From: Rhizobiaceae bacterium
Lineage (GTDB): Bacteria; Pseudomonadota; Alphaproteobacteria; Rhizobiales; Rhizobiaceae
DNA: 64,000 nt
Assembly: GCA_023953835.1 (NCBI GenBank)
Contig: JAMLJB010000003.1
Location: forward strand, 1 to 64,000
Direction: 5' to 3'
Each line of letters begins with the position of its first letter. Within the stretch, counting starts at the first letter, position 1. Position numbers and translations under genes: made by a program. The notes under the pieces are model-generated. The model was not told the origin of the DNA. It did not search any database and saw nothing but the letters and a program-made list of their open reading frames with translations. Positions 26,955 to 36,389 of this stretch are shown here, in pieces.

Positions 26955-27516
26955 ATTGACGTCCTTTGCGACGTGCTTGAGGCCGCGCGTGGCGCCGTCA
27001 CCGACCGGATCAATGGAGAAGGGGACAAGCCATCTTCTTCAGTCTGGACGTCTCGGACGAGGCGCAGTGGACCGCGGTTCTCGCACGGGCGCTTGCCTGG
27101 AAGGGCAAGGTTACGACGCTGGTCAACAACGCCGCCATTCTAAACCGGACCGGGATCACGGGGACCCCGCGCAAGGATTGGGAACGGCTGATCGCGACCA
27201 ATCTGACTGGTGCGTTCCCGGGCTTGGAATATGCGGACGGGAACATCAGGGTCAACGCGACGTGTCCAGGGACCATCGTCACCGACGCGAATGCCGGTGA
27301 GCCGCATCTGGAGCCATGGCGCAGGCCACGCCGCTCGGTCGCTTCGGCAGGCCCGAGGACGTTGCCAACCTCCTGCTTTTCCTCGTCAGCGACGGGGCCG
27401 GCTTCATCACCGGCGAGGATATTTTGGTGGATGGCGGCGTCAGGAGCGGCGGTGCCGCGCGCCGGATCTCGCTGGAAATGGGACTCACTCTCACGACGCC
27501 GCCAAAGATCTCTTGA
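26955..27516 (+). pseudogene. SDR pseudogene (decayed paralogue of the SDR at 6484-7278)
   Basis: Frames across this stretch align with the intact SDR. VLCDVLEAARGAVTDRI matches its CDVLEREG region, LDVSDEAQWTAVLARALAW matches LDVSDEAQWASVLAQTIAW, and ILVDGGVRSGGAARRISLE matches its C-terminus. The 5' 30 or so codons are missing. A 1-nt frameshift lies near 27029. About 50 codons including the Ser and Tyr-Lys site are deleted at NLTGAFPGL/EYADGN near 27228, and another shift lies near 27320. It cannot encode an enzyme. Confidence 0.8.
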
Positions 27517-27688
27517 ACCGCTCTAACGGCGTGCCGCTTCAGATCCGGTACGCACCGCTGGTGAGCGGAAAGGCCTCTGAGAGCTTCAGGTCGTTGACGG
27601 CTCCTCGTTTATGAAAAAGAGCGCGAGCACCTAGTTGTAAGGCGCCCGATGACCCCGCCATTAATCGGCAATCAAACCTAGTCTTGCC

Positions 27689-28276
27689 CTAGGGTGCCAG
27701 ACCCACTCCGTAGCGTACGGCGATCAGCCAGAACCAATCCTGATCGAGATCAAGTTGGCGCTCAGCCTCGGAAACGGCATCCGCTGCACGCTCGAAGATC
27801 GCGTAGCAGAGCTCCGTGTCATCGTGCCGGGCATGATAGGCGATGCCGTCCGCGTCAATGGGGTGATCGGATAGCGCACGTGACCAGGCATGGGGCAGGT
27901 CGTAAGGCAATCCGCCGTGTGCAACTTCGGCGGTCGCCCCGACCCGAGCAAGGCCAGGCCCGGCAAGTCGGATGACTTTCAGGTCGCGTTCGACGCGGAG
28001 GCGAACATAAGCTTTCCGCTTGAGCATGTCTGCGTCGATGAGGGTACGTCCGGGCGTGCGCAGAAAGGTCTCGGCGAACGCGCCATAAGTTTGCTTTGCC
28101 GCGTAAAGCACGCCATACGAACCGTCCGGCGCGTTGAACCGGCCGTCCTGCGACCGATCAAAAAAGATCGGGTTCCATTTGGACGTGTAGAAGCGATGGA
28201 TCTCCTGCCCCGCTGGGAGTTCCACAACTTCGGGCAGTCGACTAGTGAGGTCAGCGGGAGGAAGCGGCCCGCTCAC
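27689..28276 (-). CDS. RES domain toxin of a RES/Xre toxin-antitoxin pair
   Basis: Protein of 195 residues with the RES-domain pattern IHRFYTSKWNPIFFDRS near residue 26 (conserved Arg and Tyr), GAFAETFLR near 65 (Glu) and HARHDDTELCYAIFERA near 145. Known RES toxins (MbcT, ParT) act on NAD+ or ADP-ribosylate targets. It follows the antitoxin gene with a 4-bp ATGA overlap, the standard order for this family. The RES domain seems complete, so it may be active. Confidence 0.82.
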   Translation of the reverse strand: MSGPLPPADLTSRLPEVVELPAGQEIHRFYTSKWNPIFFDRSQDGRFNAPDGSYGVLYAAKQTYGAFAETFLRTPGRTLIDADMLKRKAYVRLRVERDLKVIRLAGPGLARVGATAEVAHGGLPYDLPHAWSRALSDHPIDADGIAYHARHDDTELCYAIFERAADAVSEAERQLDLDQDWFWLIAVRYGVGLAP

Positions 28277-28962
28277 GCCCCCTGCTCACCATGCCGCCTC
28301 GCCGCTTCAAGCACGAGCTCTAGTTGACCCGACCTGAGCAGCTCAATCGGCTTATGGTCTCCCAACCGCACATCGGGATGAGCAAGGAAGTTGAGGACAG
28401 TCCAGGAATTACTGGTCTGCAGCGCCTCGCGAACGGCTTTGAGTCCGGGCACCACTGTGCCGTCGCGGTTGAACTGTAGCGTGGGGTAGCTGCGACGATT
28501 GCTCGGGCCAGGCACCGCAAGCAAGGATCCCTCCTGCACGCGCTTGTCGATTGCCTGACGGGAAACACCACGCATGAGGGTGCGGACCTGGTCAAGGTCG
28601 TAAGCTCCGCCAGCCTCTCGCAAATCCTCTTGCGCAATGCGGACCCCTTCGAGCATCGCACGGCTGCGAGCGTCCGGCTCGAAGGCCGACTTGTCTACCG
28701 CGGGCTTGCGCTCGCTCACCGAAGGGCGCGGGACCTGCTCCACGACCTCCGTCACGCGGGCGACGCGGCCACGGACAGACGCTTTGATCGCCCGAACGGA
28801 CTCGGGCTTTCCCGAAATGATCGCCACACGCGCGTCGGCTGGCAGCTTAAAGCCGGCTAACGCCTTGGTCGGATCACCTTTCATCGTGAACATTGTCAGA
28901 ACGCCCGCGCCGCGAGCCTTCGCGGGGGGGGCCGAAGCTTTGGCTTGCGCTTTGTCTGCCAT
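28273..28962 (-). CDS. Antitoxin with Xre/MbcA/ParS-type toxin-binding domain
   Basis: Protein of 229 residues, partner of the RES toxin. The N-terminal about 90 residues are low-complexity and basic (Ala, Lys, Pro rich). A helix-turn-helix-like segment YDLDQVRTLMRGVSRQAIDKRV is near 130. The C-terminus, with LKAVREALQTSNSWTVLNFL and PIELLRSGQLELVLEAARRH, matches the MbcA/ParS toxin-binding domain (DUF2384). The ATG at 28962 has GAGGTGAG upstream; the longer frame is not supported. It probably autorepresses the operon. Confidence 0.78.
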   Translation of the reverse strand: MADKAQAKASAPPAKARGAGVLTMFTMKGDPTKALAGFKLPADARVAIISGKPESVRAIKASVRGRVARVTEVVEQVPRPSVSERKPAVDKSAFEPDARSRAMLEGVRIAQEDLREAGGAYDLDQVRTLMRGVSRQAIDKRVQEGSLLAVPGPSNRRSYPTLQFNRDGTVVPGLKAVREALQTSNSWTVLNFLAHPDVRLGDHKPIELLRSGQLELVLEAARRHGEQGA

Positions 28963-29161
28963 GTGTCTCACCTCTATGCCCCAACAATATGGCGTGCAAA
29001 GCAACTTTGTCAACCAGAGCAACGAACGCAACCATCGTGGCTGGAGCGTCGCTGTCACGTCATGCGCTGCACAAGCCCTAGACCCTCCGGTGGATGCTGA
29101 AGTCTGGTAGCTCCAGTCTCCTCGGTCCGGTCCGAATGGACAACCTCCTGATAGCTCACAT

Positions 29162-29986
29162 CTAGCCTCCATCGGCGCTCTTGCCGGCGTAATATTGCGC
29201 GCGCCACCGGATGCCGGCGCTCGGGCCTTCCTCCTTCACGCGGCGCAAGAATTCGGTGCCGGTTACGTCATCGATCAGCGAGAGATAGGCCGCCGCCTCG
29301 ACCCAGCTGTTGATATGCGCGGTCATGCCTTGCGTTTCATAGGTGCGGTTGATGCCGGCCTTGCTGATGGATACCGCCGATGGCGGCAGGCGCAGCAAGG
29401 TCTGCGTCAGCGCCTCCACAGCAGCGTCCAGTTCGTCATCCGCCACTACCGTGCTGACGATGCCCATCCGAAGCGCTTCAGGCGCGGTGAACTGGCGGCC
29501 GGTCAGCAGGATGTCCTTGGCGATCTTGTGGTTGACGAGCCAAGGCACCATCAGAAAGGCAGGCCCTTCACCGAACAGGATTTCAGGCTCGCCCAACCGG
29601 CAGCTTTCGGTTGCGATGGTGAAGTCGCAGGGCAGGACCAGTTCGAACGCCCCGCCCATGCAATAGCCATGGATGGCCGCGATCACCGGCTTCTTGCAGC
29701 GCCACACCGCCCAGCGCGCGCGGTTGGCGATCTCGTGCAGGGAATGCAGCTTGTCCTCGGACGAGAGGTCCCGCATCTGGAGCGAAAGATCGAAGCCCGC
29801 CGAGAAGGCGCGGCCCTTGCCACGCAGCACCACGGCGCGACAGGCCGGATCAGTGCTGGCTTCCTCCATACGGTCGCCGATGAAGCTGTAGATCTCTGGC
29901 GTCAGCGCGTTGAGCTTTTCCGGGCGGTTCAGCGTGATGTACAGGACATCTTCCCGCATCTCGGTAAGCGGCATAGGAACAGTCAT
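29162..29986 (-). CDS. Enoyl-CoA hydratase/isomerase family protein
   Basis: Crotonase-fold protein of 274 residues: LYITLNRPEKLNALTPEIY near residue 15, GRAFSAGFDLSLQM near 58 and AIHGYCMGGAFELVLPCDFTIA near 100 for the oxyanion hole, then GEPEILFGEGPAFLMVPWLV near 130. GAGGA precedes the ATG. It lies directly downstream of a truncated binding-protein remnant. A frameshifted relative lies at 36050-36389 next to the intact binding protein, so the two genes were once neighbours in both places (inference). Confidence 0.86.
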   Translation of the reverse strand: MTVPMPLTEMREDVLYITLNRPEKLNALTPEIYSFIGDRMEEASTDPACRAVVLRGKGRAFSAGFDLSLQMRDLSSEDKLHSLHEIANRARWAVWRCKKPVIAAIHGYCMGGAFELVLPCDFTIATESCRLGEPEILFGEGPAFLMVPWLVNHKIAKDILLTGRQFTAPEALRMGIVSTVVADDELDAAVEALTQTLLRLPPSAVSISKAGINRTYETQGMTAHINSWVEAAAYLSLIDDVTGTEFLRRVKEEGPSAGIRWRAQYYAGKSADGG

Positions 29987-30030
29987 TTCTGATCCTCTAC
30001 GGTCACGGCGATGGCGACATCGGCGGGATG

Positions 30031-30306
30031 ACCTTCGGGTCGAGCTTCGCGAGCAGGCCGGCCTTCTTGGCGGCCTCGAACTCCGCCCAGCTGGAAAACT
30101 GCAGCACGCTCCACTTGACGTTGCCCCGTGTCCACGTGCTGCTTCAGGTTGCTCGTGCCGCAGCAGAAGGCGTCCGTGGACGGGACGAACCCAGTGTCCT
30201 TCGCGAAGCCCTTGAGATAGGTGTCCATGAGAGCGTTCTGGAAGTCCTGGCTGCCGGTGGCAGCCAGCCTCTTCCCTGAATGGATCCCGAGCATGTCCGT
30301 GTACAT
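30031..30306 (-). pseudogene. Truncated, deleted copy of the PotD-like binding-protein gene at 34887-36011
   Basis: The reading frame MYTDMLGIHSGKRLAATGS is joined directly to QDFQNALMDTYLKGFAKDTG. Most of the signal peptide and the adjoining codons present in the intact gene are missing (about 130 nt deleted). After CCGTSNLKQHVDTG a 1-nt frameshift near 30122 destroys the rest. The nucleotide sequence is otherwise nearly identical to 35607-36011. The copy ends near codon 120 of the intact gene. Confidence 0.85.
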
Positions 30307-30372
30307 CCTTCCGATGTGAAGTGGGTATTTAGTCGTAGGAACTGCCGCGGCTGGTGATCGGCCGCGGCGACA
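30031..30372. repeat. Duplicated binding-protein 5' module, deleted copy
   Basis: Direct repeat of 35607-36075, including the 5' part of the binding-protein gene, its ribosome-site region and the leader with CCGCGG...CCGCGG inverted repeat (30345-30367). The internal deletion of about 130 nt removes signal-peptide codons. High nucleotide identity (by eye above 85 percent) implies a recent duplication. Confidence 0.8.
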
Positions 30373-30378
30373 GCATGG

Positions 30379-31842
30379 TCACTCCGAATAATCGCGAACC
30401 GATGCTGGCGCTTCCTCTGGAACCGTTGTCAGGAATCCCGGTCGCAGATACAGATCGAGACCGCGCTCGATCGAGGCCGCCACGGCAAGCATTTTCCGTT
30501 CGCTCCAGGCTGTACCCAGGATCGTCATCCCAACCGGAAGCCCGTAGCGGCTGCCGATGGGAACAGTCATGACAGGATATCCCGCCGTCGACGCAGCCGT
30601 CAGCGGATCGGCTGCCCAACTCACCCTGCTGGGCACCCCGCCGTCGACGTCGGCCTTCCAAGGCAGTCCGAAGAACGGTGCGATGAGAACGTCCGCAGCT
30701 GCGTCGCGGAGGGCCGCGTCGATTCCGTGCGCACCACCCAACTCAACAATGCGCGCCACGGCTTCCTTGTACTCGGCGGACTCGGTGCTTGGCGCGTCGA
30801 GGCACGAGAGCCACGCCTCCTGGCCGAAATGGGCCATTTCCAGCTCGGGGTGCTCGTTGTTGAAGCGGATCAGGTCCTCCAGCGACCGGGAGCCAGGAGT
30901 GCCGCGACCGGCTAGATACGCCGCGAGATCGGGGCCGAACTCGCTTTTCTGCACGAGACTCTGGAGTCCGGACTGGCCGAGGATGTCGAGATTAGGCACG
31001 GTCAGCTCGTCGACGATGTCCGCCCCGCTCGCCCCGAGCACCTCGATTACGGCGTCGACGAACTCATCGAGCCCAGGCACACGTTCCGTCCAGTAGTCGC
31101 GCGACAGAAGTCCGACGCGCATTCCCCGGGCGGACGCCGCGGAGCTGGTGGCGAAGGTAGCCGTCGTTTCGCCTCGCTCGTCGCGCATCGTGGTGCTGAT
31201 AACATCCAGGAGGATTCCGGCATCCCGCACCGTACGCGTGATCGGGCCCGCTGTGTCCATGGTGTGCGAAATAGGGACGATCCCGTCCTGCGAGATTCGA
31301 CCAACCGTCGGTTTGAGCCCGACGACGCCGCAGAACGCGGCGGGTTCGACGATGGATGCGTCGGTCTCGGTGCCAATCGCGAGATCGACCACGCCCGCCG
31401 CGACGAGCGCCGCCGACCCGGAACTGGAGCCTCCCGCCGTTCGATCGAGGACGAACGGGTTTTGCGTGAGCCCTCCCCGTGCGCTCCAGCCGCGGGGTGC
31501 GCGGTGTGCCCGGAAGTGGGACCACTCCGACAGATTTGCCTTGCCGAGGGTCAGCACGCCGGCACGCCGCAGCCGGACGACCAGGTCGGCATCCCGGGCC
31601 GTCCGGTCCAGCGCGAACGATCCGCACGTGGTCGGGAGATCAATCGTGTCGATGTTGTCCTTGATCACGATGACGCGGCCGGCTAGCGAGGCGTGGCCGC
31701 GGTCGACACGTTCGGCCTCCTCACGGAGTTTCTCGTTGGACGAGATGAGAGCACGCAGGTTCGGGGCGCGCTCGGCCACGCCCTGCAACGCCTCCGTCGC
31801 ACGGTCCACATTCGCCAGTGCCTCGGACGTCATCTCGTTCAT
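30379..31842 (-). CDS. Amidase signature family hydrolase
   Basis: Serine amidase of 487 residues. The Ser-cisSer-Lys triad is visible as RVIVIKDNIDT near residue 60 (Lys), TAGGSSSGSAALVAAG near 135 (cis-Ser) and AIGTETDASIVEPAA near 157 (nucleophile Ser; the usual GGS is AS here, a mild variation). Start at 31842 is chosen for the GAAGAG site. It lies downstream of a polyamine-type importer, so it probably hydrolyses an amide brought in by it. Confidence 0.88.
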   Translation of the reverse strand: MNEMTSEALANVDRATEALQGVAERAPNLRALISSNEKLREEAERVDRGHASLAGRVIVIKDNIDTIDLPTTCGSFALDRTARDADLVVRLRRAGVLTLGKANLSEWSHFRAHRAPRGWSARGGLTQNPFVLDRTAGGSSSGSAALVAAGVVDLAIGTETDASIVEPAAFCGVVGLKPTVGRISQDGIVPISHTMDTAGPITRTVRDAGILLDVISTTMRDERGETTATFATSSAASARGMRVGLLSRDYWTERVPGLDEFVDAVIEVLGASGADIVDELTVPNLDILGQSGLQSLVQKSEFGPDLAAYLAGRGTPGSRSLEDLIRFNNEHPELEMAHFGQEAWLSCLDAPSTESAEYKEAVARIVELGGAHGIDAALRDAAADVLIAPFFGLPWKADVDGGVPSRVSWAADPLTAASTAGYPVMTVPIGSRYGLPVGMTILGTAWSERKMLAVAASIERGLDLYLRPGFLTTVPEEAPASVRDYSE

Positions 31843-31965
31843 ATCTCTTCCCACTCTCTCGTCTGATGATCACGTGACTGCCGACTTGCTGGCAGATCGG
31901 TTGGAGTAGCCATACTTGCATTGTGCCCGCGAGCCCTCGGGTCAGGACCTGTCGATTTGCCTCGA

Positions 31966-33079
<1,114 letters not shown>

Positions 33080-33090
<11 letters not shown>

Positions 33091-34837
33091 CGACGAACTC
33101 CTTAGCTGCGGGCGTGTTCCCGGAGTCGGGGATCAGCCCATCCACCGCGGACCTGGGCGTGCCGCGCAATTCACCTCGGCGCCGCGCCCAGCCCGCAATT
33201 TCGGCCAGCGCCACCACCACCACCAGCCCGACGAGGATGAGGCTCGACATGGCGGCCACGACCGGTGTGAAGCTCGCCTGGACGACGGTGAAGAGCTTCA
33301 CGGGCAGAGTCGGCGTGATGAACTGCACCAGCATTGCTATCACTACTTCGTCCCACGACGTCACGAATGCTATCGCTGCCGCCGCGGCGAGGCCGGGCAC
33401 GATCAGCGGCAGCGTAACCGACGCGAACGCGCGCAGCGGCCGGGCTCCGAGGGTTCTCGCCGCAAGCTCGTACGACTGACCGACCTGGGCGAGTGCGCCC
33501 ACGAGGATCAGCGCAGTGAACGGAAGCGCGAGGAGCGCGTGTGGCAGCGCGAATCCGAGGAGCGTACCGGATGTCCGCGTGCGCAGCACGACGTCGTAGA
33601 TGCCGACAGCGAGCAGAGTCACGGGAACGATCACCGGGAGGATCAGAACGACCCGGACTGGACCTTTGTTGAGCACGCGGGAGCGGGTCAGCGCGAGTGC
33701 CGTGAGAAGCCCGACGACGGTCGCGATCACGGTCGCCCAGAGCCCGACCCGCAGGCTGAGCATGATCGAGCTCTGCCAGCTCGGGTCGGAGAACAGCGCC
33801 GCGTACCACTTCGTCGAAAGCGCGGGCGGCGGAAAGCTCAGATAGGACTTCGATGAGAACGAAACGACGATCACGTAGACGAGTGGAAGAGTCAGCGCGG
33901 CGAACGCGACACCCGACCACCAGCCGAGGAACAACCGCATCCAGCGTGGCATCCAGCGGTACGTGCCGGAACTCGTCCCGAGCCCACTCCCGTCCGCTCC
34001 GACCGTCGCAAGTCGATCGATTCCAAACAGTCGGTCGATCGCCAGGTAGAGGACGACAGCGATCACGAGCAGACACATACCCATCGCGCTCGCGGAGCCC
34101 CAGTCGTTGATGCGGACCTGCTGAAGGATGTACATGGCGACGGTCATGTCGCCGCTGCCGCCGAGCAGCGCAGGGGTGATGAAAAAGCCAAGTCCTATGA
34201 CAAATGTGAGCATGAGACCGGCCCACGTCGCAGAGCTGGCGAGGGGCATGAAGATCAGCCGCAGCGTCCGCAATGGACTCGCACCGAGAACCCTGGACGC
34301 TACCATCAGAGTCGGATCGATGCGCGACATCCCGCTATAGAGGATGAGAACGAGGTATGGCACAAGGTAGGAGGTCATGCCGATGATGGCCGCGGTCTGG
34401 GTGTAGAGAATATTGGCCTGTCCCAGGATCAGCTGCAGCGAGTACATCCGCACCACGACCGACGTCCACAGAGGGAGCAACAGGAACCACAGGGCGATAC
34501 GGCGAGACCGCGTCGGCAGTTGGCATATGAACATCGCCATAGGGTAGGCGACAATGAGCGAGATGACGGCGGCAATGCCGGCGACGACGAAGGTGTTGTG
34601 GAGGATGATCCGCGCTGCAGGATCGTTGAACAGGCCGATATAGTTCGCCCACGTCATGCCGTGGCTCGAGATCGCCGCCTCGCCGTCCGGGTTGAAGCTG
34701 CGAAGGGCGATATTGACCAGGGGGTAGATCAACAGCGCGACGACGAGCAAAAAGCCGGGCGCCACAGCGAACCACTGCCAGAGTGCGGGCCGGTGCACTC
34801 CGGAGCGCCGGCCCCCAATCACGCGCATGCTGGTCAT
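33080..34837 (-). CDS. Fused ABC transporter permease (PotB-PotC-like in one chain)
   Basis: Membrane protein of 585 residues with two consecutive permease domains, about twelve hydrophobic segments. The N-terminal half ends near residue 270 with ATP-ase contact loop GASPLRTLRLIFMPLASS; the second half has ELAARTLGARPLRAFASVTLPL, the same EAA-type loop. Normally these are two subunits. The fusion makes a single-chain importer permease with the PotA-like ATPase. Starts at 34837 or 34828 are both possible. Confidence 0.88.
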
Positions 34838-34886
34838 GCGCTCTTTCCCGCTTGGCCGTCGAGATGGGCGGATGCCGCGCGCATCA

Positions 34887-36011
34887 TCACTGTCCGGTGA
34901 CCAGGAAGTTGTTGAACTTGTCGGTCACTTCTTTGATGTTGTTGGCGTACCACTCCCAGTTTTCAACCATCGTCCCGTTCAGGTTCTTTCCGAGCGGAGC
35001 CCACTTGAGGACATCTCCCGGCACGTTCTCGTACTTCATCGGCAGCGGGTAGGCCACGTACTTGAGGAAGTCCACGCCCTCTTGGGAGTTCGAGATCATG
35101 CGCCCGAGGAACGCCTGGCCCGCGGCCTGATTCGGCCCGTTCTTCGGTAAGGCCATCATCGCAGGCACGAGGACCGTGTGGTCCCACCTGATCGTGATTT
35201 CGGTTCCGTTCGCGTGTGCGCTTTGCGCGACCCCGTTAAGGATCTGGGCCATTTTGCAGGTGCCGTTGGCGAGCAGCTGAGTGGCTTGCGAACCCGAGTC
35301 GTACCAGACGATGTCCGACTTGATCTGCGCGAGCCTGGCGAACGCGCGGTTGATGTCGATCGGATACACCTCAGTCGGGGGAACGCCGTCCGCCATGAGG
35401 GCACCCTCGAGCAGGCCATTGAACTCCGGGTACTTGTACAGACAGCGCTTGCCGGGGAAGTTCTTCGTGTCGAAGAGATCATCGAACTTCTGAGGAGTCG
35501 TGCTCGCGTCCGGATAAGACGCTGGCAAGTAGCCGACGACGAAAGCGCTCAGGAACGTCTGGAACCCATAGTCGTCGTAGCTGCCCGGCTCGAGCTTGTT
35601 CGTCTGAACGACCTCCGGGTCGAGCTTCTCGAGCAGGCCGGCCTTCTTGGCCGCCTCGAACTCTGCCTGGCTGGAAAACTGCAGGACACTCCACTTGACG
35701 TTGCCCGAGTCTACCTGCTGCTGCAGGTTGCTTGTGCCGCAGCAGAAGGCGTCTGTGGACGGGACGAACCCGGTGTCCTTCGCGAAGCCCTTGAGGTAGG
35801 TGTCCATGAGGGCGTTCTGGAAGTCCTGGCTACCACCTTCCGTCCAAACGAGAAACGGCTGTCCATCACCATTGATGGGGGCGCCTGACATTGTCTGCGC
35901 CGCGGCCGTATCGCCGCTGTAGCCGGTGATGGCGAGGGTGATTGCGAAAGCCAGGCTGCCGGTCGCAGCCAGATTCTTCCCTGAATGGATCCCGAGCATG
36001 TCCGTATACAT
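34887..36011 (-). CDS. ABC transporter substrate-binding protein, PotD-like
   Basis: Periplasmic binding protein of 374 residues. From MYTDMLGIHSGKNLAATGSLAFAITLAI a signal peptide is plausible, with mature start after AAAQ. It has WTEGGSQDFQNALMDTYLKGFAKDTG, CKMAQILNGVAQSAHANG and KNGPNQAAGQAFLGRMIS, features of the extracellular solute-binding family 1 (polyamine/iron type). A second ATG at 35999 has better spacing to AAGG. An upstream in-frame extension to 36389 is open but encodes an enoyl-CoA hydratase remnant. It heads the importer operon ending with the amidase. Confidence 0.86.
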   Translation of the reverse strand: MYTDMLGIHSGKNLAATGSLAFAITLAITGYSGDTAAAQTMSGAPINGDGQPFLVWTEGGSQDFQNALMDTYLKGFAKDTGFVPSTDAFCCGTSNLQQQVDSGNVKWSVLQFSSQAEFEAAKKAGLLEKLDPEVVQTNKLEPGSYDDYGFQTFLSAFVVGYLPASYPDASTTPQKFDDLFDTKNFPGKRCLYKYPEFNGLLEGALMADGVPPTEVYPIDINRAFARLAQIKSDIVWYDSGSQATQLLANGTCKMAQILNGVAQSAHANGTEITIRWDHTVLVPAMMALPKNGPNQAAGQAFLGRMISNSQEGVDFLKYVAYPLPMKYENVPGDVLKWAPLGKNLNGTMVENWEWYANNIKEVTDKFNNFLVTGQ

Positions 36012-36075
36012 CCTTTCGATGTGCGGTGGGTTTCTAGTGGTAGGAACTGCCGCGGCTGCTGATCGCCGCGGACAT
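35607..36075. repeat. Duplicated binding-protein 5' module, intact copy
   Basis: Second copy of the direct repeat whose deleted version lies at 30031-30372. It covers about 135 codons of the binding-protein gene and its leader, where CCGCGG...CCGCGG (36050-36071) can form a 7-bp stem about 40 nt before the start codon. Confidence 0.8.
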
Positions 36076-36389
36076 CGTGGTCGCTTCGAGTAAGTCGCGC
36101 CCCAGAAGCAGCATGTCCTTGGCCTGCTTTTTTGGCCGAAGAACCAAGGCACCATCACGAATGCGGGCCCCGAAACGAAAAGTTTGCCAAGATCGTGCAC
36201 TTCGCGGCGATCGTCAGGTCTCGATTCAAACGCGCCGGCAAGGTTGCCGTGAGTTACGGCGACAACCGGCTTCATACTGTCCCAGATCAGCCAGCGCGTT
36301 CTTTTTGCGCCATTTTGCAGGTTATTGATTTTCGCCGCATGGCTCGGATCCGAAACCTCGAGCTTCAATTGCTCTTCGGACGACGTCAT
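36050..36389 (-). pseudogene. Enoyl-CoA hydratase remnant fused in frame to the binding-protein gene
   Basis: Pieces in different frames match the crotonase at 29162-29986: MKPVVAVTHGNLAGAFE (cf. KKPVIAAIHGYCMGGAFE), DLTIAAKCTIL (cf. DFTIATESCRL), GPAFVMVPWFFGQK and QAKDMLLLGRDLLEATT (cf. AKDILLTGRQFTAPE). At least three frameshifts occur, one at a run of six A residues near 36130. The ATG at 36389 overlaps the acyl-CoA ligase stop (ATGA). One frame stays open through to the binding-protein gene, giving a 500-codon chimera. Confidence 0.75.

Noticed and set aside
36012..36389. Taking 36389 as the true start of the PotD-like binding protein
   Set aside because: The extra 126 residues are frameshifted crotonase remnant and would place the signal peptide inside the protein.
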